Below, in pieces: positions 17,392 through 25,477 of a DNA stretch of 61,686 nt. How positions within the stretch are numbered: position 1 is the first letter of the stretch; each line of letters begins with the position of its first letter. Under the pieces are notes generated by a model, which was not told the origin of the DNA, ran no database searches, and saw only the letters and a program-made list of their open reading frames with translations. Where the stretch lies: positions 1 through 61,686 of the forward strand of contig NZ_QKWY01000004.1 of assembly GCF_003248355.1 (NCBI RefSeq), given 5' to 3'. This stretch comes from Streptomyces sp. AC1-42W (GTDB lineage Bacteria; Actinomycetota; Actinomycetes; Streptomycetales; Streptomycetaceae). The position numbers were made by a program, and so were the translations under genes.

Positions 17392-17697
17392 GTGCCGACC
17401 TACGAAGCCCTGCCCCGCTTCACCACTGACCTGGACCGCCTCACCCCAGAACAGCAACGCCGATTCCGCCAGACCGTGGCAGCCTTCGTCGAGGACCTGC
17501 GTGCCGGAGGACGATTCCGCGCGGGCCTCCGCGTCAAGCGTGTCCAGCGCGCATCCGGCGTCTACGAACTCACCTGGTCCATGGGCGCTGGCCCCGCAGG
17601 CCGCGCGACGTGGCAGTACGGTCCGGCGCTCCGTCCCGGCACCCCGCACGTGATCTGGCGCCGCATCGGCACCCACGACATCCTCACCGGCCCCTGA
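17392..17697 (+). CDS. RelE/ParE-like protein without obvious antitoxin
   Basis: 101 aa, GTG at 17392 with GGAGGA 6 nt upstream. The order (helical start with LTPEQQRRFRQTV, then RAGLRVKRVQRASGVYELTW, then a final HVIWRRIGTHDIL strand) matches RelE/ParE ribonuclease-fold toxins. No antitoxin-like ORF flanks it, so it may be an orphan, a decayed module, or paired in trans. The hairpin directly upstream may damp its expression. Confidence 0.6.
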   Translation: MPTYEALPRFTTDLDRLTPEQQRRFRQTVAAFVEDLRAGGRFRAGLRVKRVQRASGVYELTWSMGAGPAGRATWQYGPALRPGTPHVIWRRIGTHDILTGP

Positions 17698-17803
17698 CGC
17701 GAGGTCCCCCAGCTACTTTCCCGCGTGAAACCAAGACGGGCCCCCTCATGCCGACGGCCCACGACCGGGGTGGTCGTGGGCCGTCGTGAGTTCGCCGGGA
17801 GGA

Positions 17804-18877
17804 TCAGCCCTTGGGGGCGTGCAGTGCCTTGTTCCGGATCGCGGTGGTCTTCGCGATGATGGCCTGCCGGACCTTCTCGTACTCCGCTGCGTCGTCGGGG
17901 CTGGCGGCGGCCTGGGCGAAGACGTCCTTGGTGACGGCTCGGTTCACGGCGTTGAGCGTCTTGAGCGCGTCCTTGAGGGTGACCAGGTGCTCGGGAACGA
18001 TCTCGGCATCCTCGATGTCGTCCTCAGCGCCGCCGGAGGTGTCGGACCCCTCCGGCGTCCCCTCTCCGGCGCCACTGGGGGTCGCACCGGAAGCATCGCC
18101 GTTCGATTCGGATTCGAACGAAGGCGCTTCAATTGAAGCGCTCTTGTTCGATTCGGATTCGAACGCGGGTGTTTCGGTCCCGACCCCGAGCGTGCGCCGG
18201 GTGGTCTGGACGATCACTTCCCGCTGCTGCTCGGGCTCTTCCGGCAGTTGGCGGGGCAGGCTCTTGTGCACCGCCATCAGGCTGTCGGCCGTGGGGTGGG
18301 CGCCCAGTTCGGAGCTGACGTCGCGGACGACCTCGTAGAGGGTGACGGCGGCTTCGCGGCCGTACTGCTCCTCGGTCTTGCTGGTGACCTTCACCTGCGA
18401 GGGCTTGGGGACGGTGCCGGTCTTGTGGGCCGTCTCCAGGGCGAGCGGTGCGTTCTTGCGGAGCTGGCGGCCGTAGACGGCGGATCGGCCGATCTTCGCT
18501 TCCACGTAGCTGCCGAGGCTGGTGTGGGTGCGCCGCCACCACCGGCCCTTCGCTGCGCGTTCCAGGCCCTGCGCGATGACCCAGACGGCGGCATCGCCCG
18601 CAGCGAGCGCCGTGCTGATGACGGCCTCGGTCTGCTCCTTCTGCTCCAGCTCCGTCTCGGTCAGCTCGGAGGTGTCGCGGTCGTCGACGGCCCGGACGTC
18701 GTCGAGGCTCGGCAGTCCGTCGGCGAGTCGGAGCACGGCGTCGATGCTGGAGGCCGGCGCCGGTCCGTCGAGGATCGCCTCGGTCCGGGTCACCACGGCG
18801 GCTCCGCCCCCGGAGGAGTAGCCCTCCTCTTCGCCGAAGAGGTCGTCCAGGGCATCGGTTGCGTCGTAGCTGGGCAT
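17804..18877 (-). CDS. ParB-like partner of ParA
   Basis: 357 aa, start in a TGATG overlap with the ParA stop, so it is translated as its partner. The classic ParB N-terminal motif is not evident. An HTH-like part is seen around residues 105-150 (RTHTSLGSYVEAKIGRSAVY, then RQLRKNA). The middle is an acidic, Ser/Glu-rich linker with a short repeat (FESESNKSASIEAPSFESES). The C-terminus is helical, perhaps for dimerisation. Known partition loci pair an ATPase with exactly such a DNA-binding adaptor. The centromere is not identified; the 12.5-13.3 kb repeats are one candidate. Confidence 0.65.
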   Translation of the reverse strand: MPSYDATDALDDLFGEEEGYSSGGGAAVVTRTEAILDGPAPASSIDAVLRLADGLPSLDDVRAVDDRDTSELTETELEQKEQTEAVISTALAAGDAAVWVIAQGLERAAKGRWWRRTHTSLGSYVEAKIGRSAVYGRQLRKNAPLALETAHKTGTVPKPSQVKVTSKTEEQYGREAAVTLYEVVRDVSSELGAHPTADSLMAVHKSLPRQLPEEPEQQREVIVQTTRRTLGVGTETPAFESESNKSASIEAPSFESESNGDASGATPSGAGEGTPEGSDTSGGAEDDIEDAEIVPEHLVTLKDALKTLNAVNRAVTKDVFAQAAASPDDAAEYEKVRQAIIAKTTAIRNKALHAPKG

Positions 18878-19809
18878 CAGGCCGCCGCCCCGTTCCCGAA
18901 GAGGATGCTGGCGCCTCGGTCGTAGTCCAGGACCGTGGTGGCGCCGGGCGCGAAGATCCGCAGCGGCTGCTTGGCGAGCTGAGCTTCCCCGATGCGCACC
19001 GAGGTACGGGCGGGCAGGATCACGGCGTTGGGGTACGCCTTGGCGAGCCTGCCGCCGATCTGTCGGGAGAGGGTGGACTTCTCGAAGTCGGTGAGCACGA
19101 CGGCCGCGACGCGCAGCTCGGTGTTCAGCCGGGCCTGCACGGAGGTGATCGTGCGGTTGAGAGCAGCGGCACCTCGCACGTCGAGACCGCTGGCCCCCTG
19201 GACCGGGATGACGACGTCGTGAGCCGCTACGAGGGCGGACACGGTGAGCGGTCCGAGCTTCGGTCCGCAGTCGATGATGTTGACGTCGATGCCGTCGTCG
19301 GCCTTGGACAGGTGGAACTGGAGCTGCGTCTCCGTGCCGGTCGGGTGCTTGGTCTCAACGTCGTCCAGGTCCGGGAAGGACGGGACGAAGTACAGGCCCT
19401 CGAACGGGGTGGCGTAGGTGATCTCCTGCAACGTCACCGACTGGTCGAAGTACAGGTGCATCAGGTTCTTGCGGTCGGCCGGCTCCAGGCCCTCGGGATA
19501 GAAGTACCGCAGCCACACCGACAGGGACGCTTCCTGCGGGTCGGCGTCGATGATCCGTACGCGCAGGCCGCGGGCAACGAGGGCCATCGCGAACTCGAGC
19601 GCGGTCGTGGTCTTGCCCGCGCCGCCCTTCTGGTTGCAGATGGCGATGACGCGGGGCAGCGAACCGGGCAGGAAGGTCGCCGGCACCACGATGCCGGCCC
19701 TCCACTCGTGGAAGGTCGAGTCGACGTCCCACTCGGTGACGATGTCGAGGAATGCCAGGTCGTCGCTCAGTGGCGAAACCTGTACGGTCTCTCCTTGTGT
19801 TTCTCGCAT
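18877..19809 (-). CDS. parA: ParA-family partition ATPase
   Basis: 310 aa from the ATG at 19809; the longer frame lacks support. Deviant Walker A QKGGAGKTTT at about 60-69, the A' motif with IIDADPQEAS, and Walker B in VNIIDCGPKLG identify a ParA/Soj ATPase. It has an N-terminal extension of about 50 residues before the motor, perhaps autoregulatory. Between 19814 and 19836 lie a CCCGC/GCGGG inverted repeat and GTGAAACA, which looks like a parS half site, so self-repression is plausible. Confidence 0.85.
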   Translation of the reverse strand: MRETQGETVQVSPLSDDLAFLDIVTEWDVDSTFHEWRAGIVVPATFLPGSLPRVIAICNQKGGAGKTTTALEFAMALVARGLRVRIIDADPQEASLSVWLRYFYPEGLEPADRKNLMHLYFDQSVTLQEITYATPFEGLYFVPSFPDLDDVETKHPTGTETQLQFHLSKADDGIDVNIIDCGPKLGPLTVSALVAAHDVVIPVQGASGLDVRGAAALNRTITSVQARLNTELRVAAVVLTDFEKSTLSRQIGGRLAKAYPNAVILPARTSVRIGEAQLAKQPLRIFAPGATTVLDYDRGASILFGNGAAA

Positions 19810-20083
19810 AGCCCGCAACCGTAGCGGGTGAAACACTGGATCGCCCCGCCTGGTCGCTGGACTGGTCGGGGCGCTTCCGTTCAACGCGGCGTACCCGCTG
19901 ACCAGGCAATTCGAACAACCCGCCGCACAAGGCGGGTTGGCTTGCGCTGCCCGTCCTGGTCATGGGACAACAGGGTCAGGTTCGAGGTGCCCCCCTGAGA
20001 ACGGGGAGCCTGCCCGTCCCGACGGACAGCATCCTGGCTGCGCATCGCCCCACGGGCGGAGCCTGGTCAGTCAGAAAACCTCA

Positions 20084-20111
20084 GAGGCCCAGCCGCCGGC
20101 GGCTGGGCCTC
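20084..20111. terminator. perfect 14-bp inverted repeat
   Basis: GAGGCCCAGCCGCC followed at once by its exact complement. Likely an insulator between the parA promoter and the next operon. Confidence 0.55.
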
Positions 20112-20135
20112 ACCTCGTTGCCGGCCCCGAAACAC

Positions 20136-20185
20136 AAAAAGGCCCGCACCCCCCTGCGCTGCTGGGCGCGGGGAGTGTGGGCCTT
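20136..20185 (-). terminator. terminator of the 20.2-27.4 kb minus-strand gene train
   Basis: Long stem (AAGGCCCGCAC against GTGTGGGCCTT with further inner pairing) followed on the minus strand by a run of five T residues, 14 bp after the stop at 20199. Confidence 0.75.
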
Positions 20186-20198
20186 CGTGTTGGACTGC

Positions 20199-20435
20199 TC
20201 AGGCGGGGCGGCGCATCTGCCGGATCTTCAGCATCCAGCGGTCCCAGAGGGTGGGGTGGGTGTGGCGCCAGGCGACACGGTCCAGGCGTACGGGGTCCGT
20301 GTGGCGCTGGGAGAGTCCGCAGGTGCACGTCAGGCCGTAGGGGAGCGGCTGCGTGTCGTCTCGGGTCGTGGTGACGACGACGCGTTCTCCGTCGTGAGCG
20401 CCGTGGTAGGTGCCGACCCAGAGCTGTGTGAGCAT
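20199..20435 (-). CDS. small hypothetical protein with Cys pair
   Basis: 78 aa. Beta-rich N-terminus (LWVGTYHGAHDGERVVVTTT), then TCTCGLS and a Trp/Arg-rich basic C-terminus. Last gene of a minus-strand train. Function unknown. Confidence 0.5.
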   Translation of the reverse strand: MLTQLWVGTYHGAHDGERVVVTTTRDDTQPLPYGLTCTCGLSQRHTDPVRLDRVAWRHTHPTLWDRWMLKIRQMRRPA

Positions 20436-20517
20436 CGCGGTTCCGTTCTGTGTGGAGAGTGGCGCCGGGGCGGCCGGGCTCGTAGCCGGCGGCCGCCCCG
20501 GGCCGTCTGTGGGGTGG

Positions 20518-20703
20518 TCAGGACTTGGCGGTGGCGTGGCTGCTGACCACGAGGAACTGGTCGGTGGTCAGGTCCATCACGACCTGGGCGTCGACGCCCT
20601 GGGCGCGCTGGGCAGCGGCGTAGTCGTCGGCGGGCCAGGATCCGCGGGGGTGGCCAGCGGGGAAGCGTTCGAGGACGGTGCGCGGCGCAGTGGCGGTCGT
20701 CAT
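20518..20703 (-). CDS. small hypothetical protein
   Basis: 61 aa, ATGA overlap with the upstream OB-fold-like gene fixes the start. Contains PRGSWPADDYAAAQRAQGVD and a VVMDLTTDQFLVV strand pair. Translationally coupled, so probably a functional partner of that gene. Family unknown. Confidence 0.55.
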   Translation of the reverse strand: MTTATAPRTVLERFPAGHPRGSWPADDYAAAQRAQGVDAQVVMDLTTDQFLVVSSHATAKS

Positions 20704-21185
20704 CGCGTGTCGCCGCCGTTCTCGTACGTGTCGATCAGGCCGAGGATCGCGTCGGGGTTGACGGCCTCGCCGACCCAGACTCCGGCGGCGGTGAAGACCG
20801 GCACGGTGTCGCGGTCCGCGTCGAACACGGCCGCGTAGCCGCCCCATCGCTCCAGCACCAGGTCGTACAGGACCGGGGCCGGGGCGGCTTCCAGGACCTC
20901 CATGGCGTCGACGGTGAGCAGGGCCGGGGCGGTCGGGTCGTCCGGCTGGGCGACGGTGCCGGTGACGCGCAGGAGGTCGCCGGGCTGGATCTCGTTCAGC
21001 AGGGCATGGGCGATGCGCGGGTCGCCGGTGGTGCAGGCGTACACCGTGTCCGGGGTGTCGGGTGCGATCCGGTCCGCGTCGGCGGGGGAGTGGATCAGGT
21101 CGAACGTCGCGGTGCCCCAGTGGGTGCCGGGGGCCGGGATGGCGTCGACGTAGCCGTCTATGGCGAGGTGCGTCTGAGAGGTCAT
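20700..21185 (-). CDS. OB-fold-like protein
   Basis: 161 aa. The first 100 residues follow a five-strand OB pattern: HLAIDGYVDAIP, ATFDLIHSP, VYACTTGDP, GDLLRVTGTVAQP, LLTVDAMEVLE. The GDLLRVTGTV strand is typical of single-strand nucleic-acid binders such as SSB relatives. A C-terminal extension of about 50 residues could be an interaction domain. Coupled at both ends by 4-nt overlaps. An SSB-like role in plasmid DNA handling is inference. Confidence 0.55.
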   Translation of the reverse strand: MTSQTHLAIDGYVDAIPAPGTHWGTATFDLIHSPADADRIAPDTPDTVYACTTGDPRIAHALLNEIQPGDLLRVTGTVAQPDDPTAPALLTVDAMEVLEAAPAPVLYDLVLERWGGYAAVFDADRDTVPVFTAAGVWVGEAVNPDAILGLIDTYENGGDTR

Positions 21186-21388
21186 GAGCGGGCCTCCGCC
21201 CGGGTCTTGGTGGTGCGGGAGCGGGGTCGGGGGGTGTGCTGAGCGAGAACCAGGAGTTCGCGGTTGCGCCGCTGCTCCTCGGGGGTGAGCGGCCGGGCCT
21301 TGGTGCCGCGCCGGTGCCAGAGCGGCGAGGCCGGCGGTTCGGGGTAGGCCAGGGTGTGGTCGGTGCCGTGCTGGGGTGTGCTGCTCAT
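21182..21388 (-). CDS. small basic protein
   Basis: 68 aa, stop overlaps the OB-fold-like start (ATGA). Pro/Arg-rich and probably disordered (LTPEEQRRNRELLVLAQHTP is the only likely helix). It may bind DNA or simply couple translation. Confidence 0.45.
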   Translation of the reverse strand: MSSTPQHGTDHTLAYPEPPASPLWHRRGTKARPLTPEEQRRNRELLVLAQHTPRPRSRTTKTRAEARS

Positions 21389-21442
21389 TGGGGCCTCCGG
21401 GTGGAGGGGTTCAGGCGGGGTGGCAGCTGCGGCTTCTGCGGG

Positions 21443-21883
21443 TCACGGCCGCAGGTGGGGCAGCTGCTGGAGGACCTGGTCCACGAGGTCCTGCGTCGGC
21501 TTCCAGGCCGGGAGCGCGCCCGTGGCGGGCACGGGCAGCGGCAGCTCGTGGACGTCGTCGAGGACCAGGTGGTGAACGTCCCTCTGCGCCCAGGGGCTGG
21601 TGCACCGCTCGGGGCCCTGGTCCGGGTGGCAGTCGGTGAGCCGGGCGACGCCGATGACCGCGCCGCGGTGGAGCTCGCGGCCGCGGATCGCGGTGGCCAC
21701 CAGCGGGTCGCGCAGCAGGGCGGGGTCCGGCTTCGCCTTCCCGGCGTGGATGAGGACCCAGCCGCGCCACGGCCAGTTCGCGGGCCTGTTCTCCGGGGTC
21801 TTCCCGGCGAGGATGCAGGTGGCCCAGGGCTGGCGGATCGTGATGCCGCGGATCCAGTCGCCGCCTTCGAGGTCGGCGGTCAC
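21443..21883 (-). CDS. ASCH-domain protein
   Basis: 146 aa. The start (GITIRQPWATCILAGKTPEN) followed by WPWRGWVLIHAGK and GAVIGVARLTDC is the ASCH (PUA-like) fold signature. Such domains bind RNA or modified nucleotides; some have nuclease or deacylase activity. The ATG overlaps the stop of the GGDEF gene (ATGA). It may recognise a plasmid or host RNA; nothing more specific can be said. Confidence 0.7.
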   Translation of the reverse strand: MTADLEGGDWIRGITIRQPWATCILAGKTPENRPANWPWRGWVLIHAGKAKPDPALLRDPLVATAIRGRELHRGAVIGVARLTDCHPDQGPERCTSPWAQRDVHHLVLDDVHELPLPVPATGALPAWKPTQDLVDQVLQQLPHLRP

Positions 21884-22563
21884 GCGGCACGCTCCAGCGC
21901 GGTGCCGGGGCGGCCAGCGCGGCGGCCGTTGACGGTGGGCGTCTCCAGGTCCTCGATCTCCGCCCAGCCGTAGTGGCCGGAGTGCTTGGTCCGGTACATC
22001 GAGACGTCCGCGCCGCGCAGCAGGGCGGGCAGGGCGTGGATGCCGAGGTAGTCGGGGACGGCGGTGCCGACCGACGCGGCGACGGCGAGGGGCCCGGTCT
22101 CGGTGGGCACGGGCTCGTGCAGCACGCCCATCAGCTCCGTCAGGCGCTGCTCCATCGCCTCGTCTCCGGCCCGGGTGTCCACACGGGTCGCGACCGCGAA
22201 CTCATCCCCGCCCAGGCGGCCGACGACTCCGTGCGGTCCGGCCCAGTAGGCGAGGCGCTCGCCGGTCGCGGCGAGGACCTTGTCGCCGGCGGCGTGGCCG
22301 TGGCTGTCGTTCAGGCCCTTGAAGTTGTCGAGGTCGACCAGGCAGACCAGGGAGTCCTGCCGGTGGCGGGCGAGCAGGCGCTGGGCGCGGCGCTCGAACG
22401 CGGCGCGGCGCTGGGCTCCGGTGAGGGGGTCACGGCGTTCGGCCGCGAGGCGCCGGTGAAGGGTGAGCGCGTGAACGGTCCAGCCGGTGAGCGGGACCGC
22501 GAGGGTGGTGATGATGAGGGCGCGCTGCCCGATCGGGGACGCAACGCGGGTGACGGGGTCCAT
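21880..22563 (-). CDS. membrane-anchored GGDEF (diguanylate cyclase-like) protein
   Basis: 227 aa. One transmembrane helix (about residues 12-35) and then a compact GGDEF domain: LVCLVDLDNFKGLNDSHGH with the metal-binding Asp residues, AAGDKVL, and GRLGGDEFAV with the intact GGDEF signature at 118-122. No RxxD inhibitory site lies five residues before it. The protein should make cyclic-di-GMP if folded normally. In Streptomyces that messenger controls the BldD switch from growth to sporulation, so a mobile element could influence host development. ATG at 22563 has GGGAGA upstream. Confidence 0.8.
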   Translation of the reverse strand: MDPVTRVASPIGQRALIITTLAVPLTGWTVHALTLHRRLAAERRDPLTGAQRRAAFERRAQRLLARHRQDSLVCLVDLDNFKGLNDSHGHAAGDKVLAATGERLAYWAGPHGVVGRLGGDEFAVATRVDTRAGDEAMEQRLTELMGVLHEPVPTETGPLAVAASVGTAVPDYLGIHALPALLRGADVSMYRTKHSGHYGWAEIEDLETPTVNGRRAGRPGTALERAA

Positions 22564-22655
22564 ACTTGGGATCTCCCTCTCTCGTCTCGTACGGGGTGGG
22601 TAGGCCCGGGGCAGGCGGTTGGTTTGGACGCCTTGTCGCCTGTCCCGGGGCGGAG

Positions 22656-22961
22656 CTACAGCGCGAAGTCGCTGCGGCGGGTGCAGCTGAGCGGGTTGTG
22701 CCAGCGGCCGGCCTTCGCGGCGGGCCAGTCCAGCTCCCAGCCGGGCCGCAGCCCGCGCGCTCCCCAGCTGTCCGGCTGCTTGCCGGGGATGTCGAGGCCG
22801 GCCTGCTGTGCGGCGAGCGCGGCGTCGTACACCTCGTGCGCGCGGCGCAGGGCCGTGGTGGGGGAGTCCGCCTCGCCGGTGAAGACGTGCAGCCCCCGCA
22901 GGGCCGGGTTGGTGGTGTTGTGTATCGGGACGTCTACCTCGTAGACCTCGCGGTTCGGCAT
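22656..22961 (-). CDS. hypothetical protein
   Basis: 101 aa. N-terminal beta hairpin (YEVDVPIHNTTNPALRGLHV), then a helix (ALRRAHEVYDAALAAQQAGL) and a Trp-rich C-terminus (GWELDWPAAKAGRWHNPLSC). Upstream of the GGDEF gene on the same strand. Function unknown. Confidence 0.55.
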   Translation of the reverse strand: MPNREVYEVDVPIHNTTNPALRGLHVFTGEADSPTTALRRAHEVYDAALAAQQAGLDIPGKQPDSWGARGLRPGWELDWPAAKAGRWHNPLSCTRRSDFAL

Positions 22962-23124
22962 GACGACCCTCTCCTTCCGTGCCTGGTGCGTGAGGGGCCA
23001 CCGCGCCGTCCTGGTCTCGGAGGTGAGGCCAGGGCGGCGGGGAAGCCCGTCAGGTCGCCGTGGGGCGGAGACGGTGGAGCCGTTCCGGCCCGGCGTGGGC
23101 AGGGCCGGAACGGCTCCGGGGGGT

Positions 23125-23370
23125 TCAGTCGTTGGCGGCAGGCTGGTCCGTGGACCGGTAGCGCTTGGTCTGCCTCAAGACTTGGTTGCGCTTGACGTCC
23201 AGGGCGTCGGCGATGTCCTGCTGCGCGCCGTGGTACCGCTTCTGCAGGCGGTCGATCTCCTGCCAGAACTCGGTCTCGATGCGCTCGTGGCCGTCGTCGC
23301 GGCGCTGGCTGGCCTGGGCGACCAGGTCGCGCAGCTCGTTGCGGGCCTCATCGTCGGGGCGCGGGGTCAT
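23125..23370 (-). CDS. small HTH-like protein
   Basis: 81 aa from the ATG at 23370 (AGGAG 6 nt upstream). Long charged helix, then QQDIADALDVKRNQVLRQTK, which fits a helix-turn-helix with recognition helix at about 58-68. It may regulate this gene train. No family assigned. Confidence 0.55.
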   Translation of the reverse strand: MTPRPDDEARNELRDLVAQASQRRDDGHERIETEFWQEIDRLQKRYHGAQQDIADALDVKRNQVLRQTKRYRSTDQPAAND

Positions 23371-23439
23371 GGGGTGCTCCTGCGGGGATTCGAGGGACGA
23401 TGTGTCTGCCCCCTGCTCCTCTTGGAGCGGGTTGGGAGG

Positions 23440-23485
23440 CCCGGGGTGGCCGGTGAAGTTTGGCGACTGTGGCGGCCACCCCGGG
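23440..23485 (-). terminator. terminator of the DUF4097-like gene
   Basis: Perfect 12-bp stem (CCCGGGGTGGCC and its complement) 6 bp beyond the stop at 23492. Confidence 0.7.
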
Positions 23486-23491
23486 GCGACG

Positions 23492-24349
23492 TCACCGGCG
23501 GCGGTGCTTGCCGGAGACGGTGCCGACGCGCTCGCGGAGGTGGTCCGTGCCGCGCGTGGTGACGTCGCCGGAGACCGTGTTGGCGTCGATCGAGCCGGTG
23601 GCGGCCGGGGTCGCGCTGACGTGGACGTCGCCGGAGACGGTGTTGGCGCGGAACTCGGTGCCGTTGTAGGCGCCGATCTCGATGTCGCCGGAGACGGAGT
23701 TGACGTCGACGCGGGCGTCGACCCGGTCCACCTCGAAGTCGCCGCTGGTGGTGTTGCCGCGCAGGGTGTGGACGCCGCGGGCCTCGATGTCACCGGAGAC
23801 GGAGTGGACGTCCAGGACCTGGAGGTCGCCGTGGACGGTGATGTCGGCGCTGGTGGTCTCCAACCGGACCGAGGACTGGTCGCTGGGCAGCTTCACGTCG
23901 ACGGTGATGGTGTCCATCCCGCCGCCGCTGACGACGGTGCCCTGCTCGGCGACGACGCGGCCGTTCGAGACGACCTTGCGGCCGCCGATGATGACGTCGC
24001 CGTTGCTGATGGTCATGCCGGTCACGGAGCCGCGGACGACGCCGAAGTTCTGGCCGACGACCATGTTGCCGCCGTTGAAGCTGAAGGTGGAGTTGCCCAT
24101 CGTCATCGTGTTGCCCTGGACCTCGGGGACGCAGACGGTGACGCAGTCGAGGTTCTGGTAGCGGCTCTCCCGCTTGGTCGCACCGCGCACCGCGTCGGCC
24201 AGCGGGCCGTCGTCGTCGCCCGTGCTCACCGTGATGACGGCGTGCTTGATGGTCGGGTCGATGGTGACGTTGACCGTGCCGACGTGGCTGATGATGTCGG
24301 TCCACACGGCGCCGGCGGCGGTGGCGGTGAAGGTCTGGGAGGTGCTCAA
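23492..24349 (-). CDS. DUF4097-like beta-repeat protein
   Basis: 285 aa from a TTG at 24349 with AAGGAG 6 nt upstream. The C-terminal half is a run of strands with the DUF4097 signature SGDI/SGDV: VHSVSGDIEARGV, GNTTSGDFEVDRV, VNSVSGDIEIGAY, ANTVSGDVHVSAT, ANTVSGDVTTRGT. This forms a beta-solenoid. No signal peptide or membrane helix is seen, so it is probably cytoplasmic. In Streptomyces such solenoids often act as adhesins or scaffold proteins of unknown purpose. The promoter carries a 10-bp palindromic operator. Confidence 0.75.
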   Translation of the reverse strand: MSTSQTFTATAAGAVWTDIISHVGTVNVTIDPTIKHAVITVSTGDDDGPLADAVRGATKRESRYQNLDCVTVCVPEVQGNTMTMGNSTFSFNGGNMVVGQNFGVVRGSVTGMTISNGDVIIGGRKVVSNGRVVAEQGTVVSGGGMDTITVDVKLPSDQSSVRLETTSADITVHGDLQVLDVHSVSGDIEARGVHTLRGNTTSGDFEVDRVDARVDVNSVSGDIEIGAYNGTEFRANTVSGDVHVSATPAATGSIDANTVSGDVTTRGTDHLRERVGTVSGKHRRR

Positions 24350-24401
24350 GGTGGGCTCCTTGGTCGGAGAGGCGGGGGCCGGGTGACCCCCGCACATCCA
24401 T

Positions 24402-24424
24402 AATGCATCCTCGAAGGATGCATT
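24402..24424 (-). promoter_or_regulatory. palindromic operator over the DUF4097-gene promoter
   Basis: AATGCATCCT (24402-24411), spacer CGA, then its exact complement (24415-24424) in an unusually AT-rich patch, about 55 bp before the TTG. On the minus strand the right arm runs into CATTAT, a possible -10. A second, related repeat (GGCATC/GATGCC) lies at 24435-24453, with five T on its plus-strand side. Confidence 0.55.
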
Positions 24425-24471
24425 TCTAGGGCTTGGCATCTTTTGAGGATGCCTTTTTCTGTTGGGGCAGG

Positions 24472-25245
24472 TCAGGCGGCCACGGCCGGGGCGGGGGAGT
24501 CGAGGCCGACGCCGCGCAGAGCGTCCAGGACGTACGGCTCGAAGCGGGCCTGGTGCTGGGCGGCGACCGCGCAGCCGGTGGCGCGGCTGTAGGCGTAGCA
24601 GCGCGCCATCATGCTGGCGTCGGTGACGGCGAGGGCCTGGTCGACGGCGTTCCGTGCGAGGTGCTCGATCCAGGTCTGGGCGGCCGACTCGCGGCGCGCG
24701 TGCGAGGTCGACATGGCGACGGAGTCCGCCCACCGGCCGCTGCCGCAGGTGGGGCCGCCGCACTGCTCCCAGTCCCACTTCCGGTCGCGCATGCCCTCGG
24801 GATCGGCGTCCCAGTCCGACGCCCAGCGCACGGCCCGCTCGGGGATCTCCTGCTGGATGACGTTCAGGACGTCGCGGCCGCAGGGCCCGAGCGCGGGGTG
24901 GGCGTCGGTCTCCTCGAGGACGCGGATCTGGTGGGAGAGCAGCCGGTAGGGGTAGTAGCGCTGGCTCCAGTTGCCGGTCTCGCCCAACGGCTCCACGATC
25001 CACAGCCGGACAGGCCAGGTGACGGGCCAGATGCCGGTGTCCTCCAGCGCCTCGCCGACGCGCTTGACCATGCGGAAGTAGGAGAAGCGGCTCTCGTCGT
25101 ACCACTTGTTGCGGCAGGGGTTGGGGTGGTCGATGACCTTGCCGACGTTGGCGGAGAGGTTCACCGGGGTGCCGGCCTCGCGGGACATCTCGATGATGCC
25201 GTCGGCGGGGGTGGCGATGTACCAGGTGACGGGCTTGCGGGCCAT
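24472..25245 (-). CDS. hypothetical protein, Trp-rich
   Basis: 257 aa, ATG at 25245 with GGAGG 5 nt upstream. Globular, with many Trp, Tyr and Cys residues (ALGPCGRDVL; KWDWEQCGGPTCGSGRW). The C-terminal 80 residues are Ala-rich helices (SHARRESAAQTWIEHLARNA). No motif recognised. It follows the zinc-finger gene closely. Confidence 0.6.
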   Translation of the reverse strand: MARKPVTWYIATPADGIIEMSREAGTPVNLSANVGKVIDHPNPCRNKWYDESRFSYFRMVKRVGEALEDTGIWPVTWPVRLWIVEPLGETGNWSQRYYPYRLLSHQIRVLEETDAHPALGPCGRDVLNVIQQEIPERAVRWASDWDADPEGMRDRKWDWEQCGGPTCGSGRWADSVAMSTSHARRESAAQTWIEHLARNAVDQALAVTDASMMARCYAYSRATGCAVAAQHQARFEPYVLDALRGVGLDSPAPAVAA

Positions 25246-25282
25246 GCGGGCCTCCGTGAAGGGGTGGGAGCGGCCGGGCCGC

Positions 25283-25477
25283 TCATAACTGGATGTTGAT
25301 CTGGCGGCGCGGGTCGCCCGCGCTGGTGTGGACGGTGCGGCGGTGCGCGGCGAGGCCGGCGCTTCCGCCCTGGATCGGGAGGTGACAGTCAGGGCAGCCG
25401 TGGGCCCACTCATCCCCGGCCGGAAGTTCGGCCGGGGTGAGCGGGTGCGGGTGCGGACCGTCGGCGGCGCGGCTCAC
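25283..25477 (-). CDS. small C2H2-type zinc finger protein
   Basis: 64 aa. GTG in a GTGA overlap with the stop of the kinase-like gene. It contains CPDCHLPIQG followed by GGSAGLAAHRRTVH: Cys-x2-Cys, 13 residues, His-x4-His, the spacing of a classical C2H2 finger with a helix carrying the His pair. N-terminus Pro/His-rich, C-terminus basic. Likely DNA- or RNA-binding, translated together with the kinase. Confidence 0.65.
   Translation of the reverse strand: MSRAADGPHPHPLTPAELPAGDEWAHGCPDCHLPIQGGSAGLAAHRRTVHTSAGDPRRQINIQL

Larger units (their letters stand above)
19810..20198. other. intergenic region upstream of parA with two hairpins
   Basis: 389 bp without a gene. Apart from the parA promoter region it contains the two hairpins listed separately (20084-20111 and 20136-20185). 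The rest (19885-20080) shows no clear motif. Confidence 0.5.
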
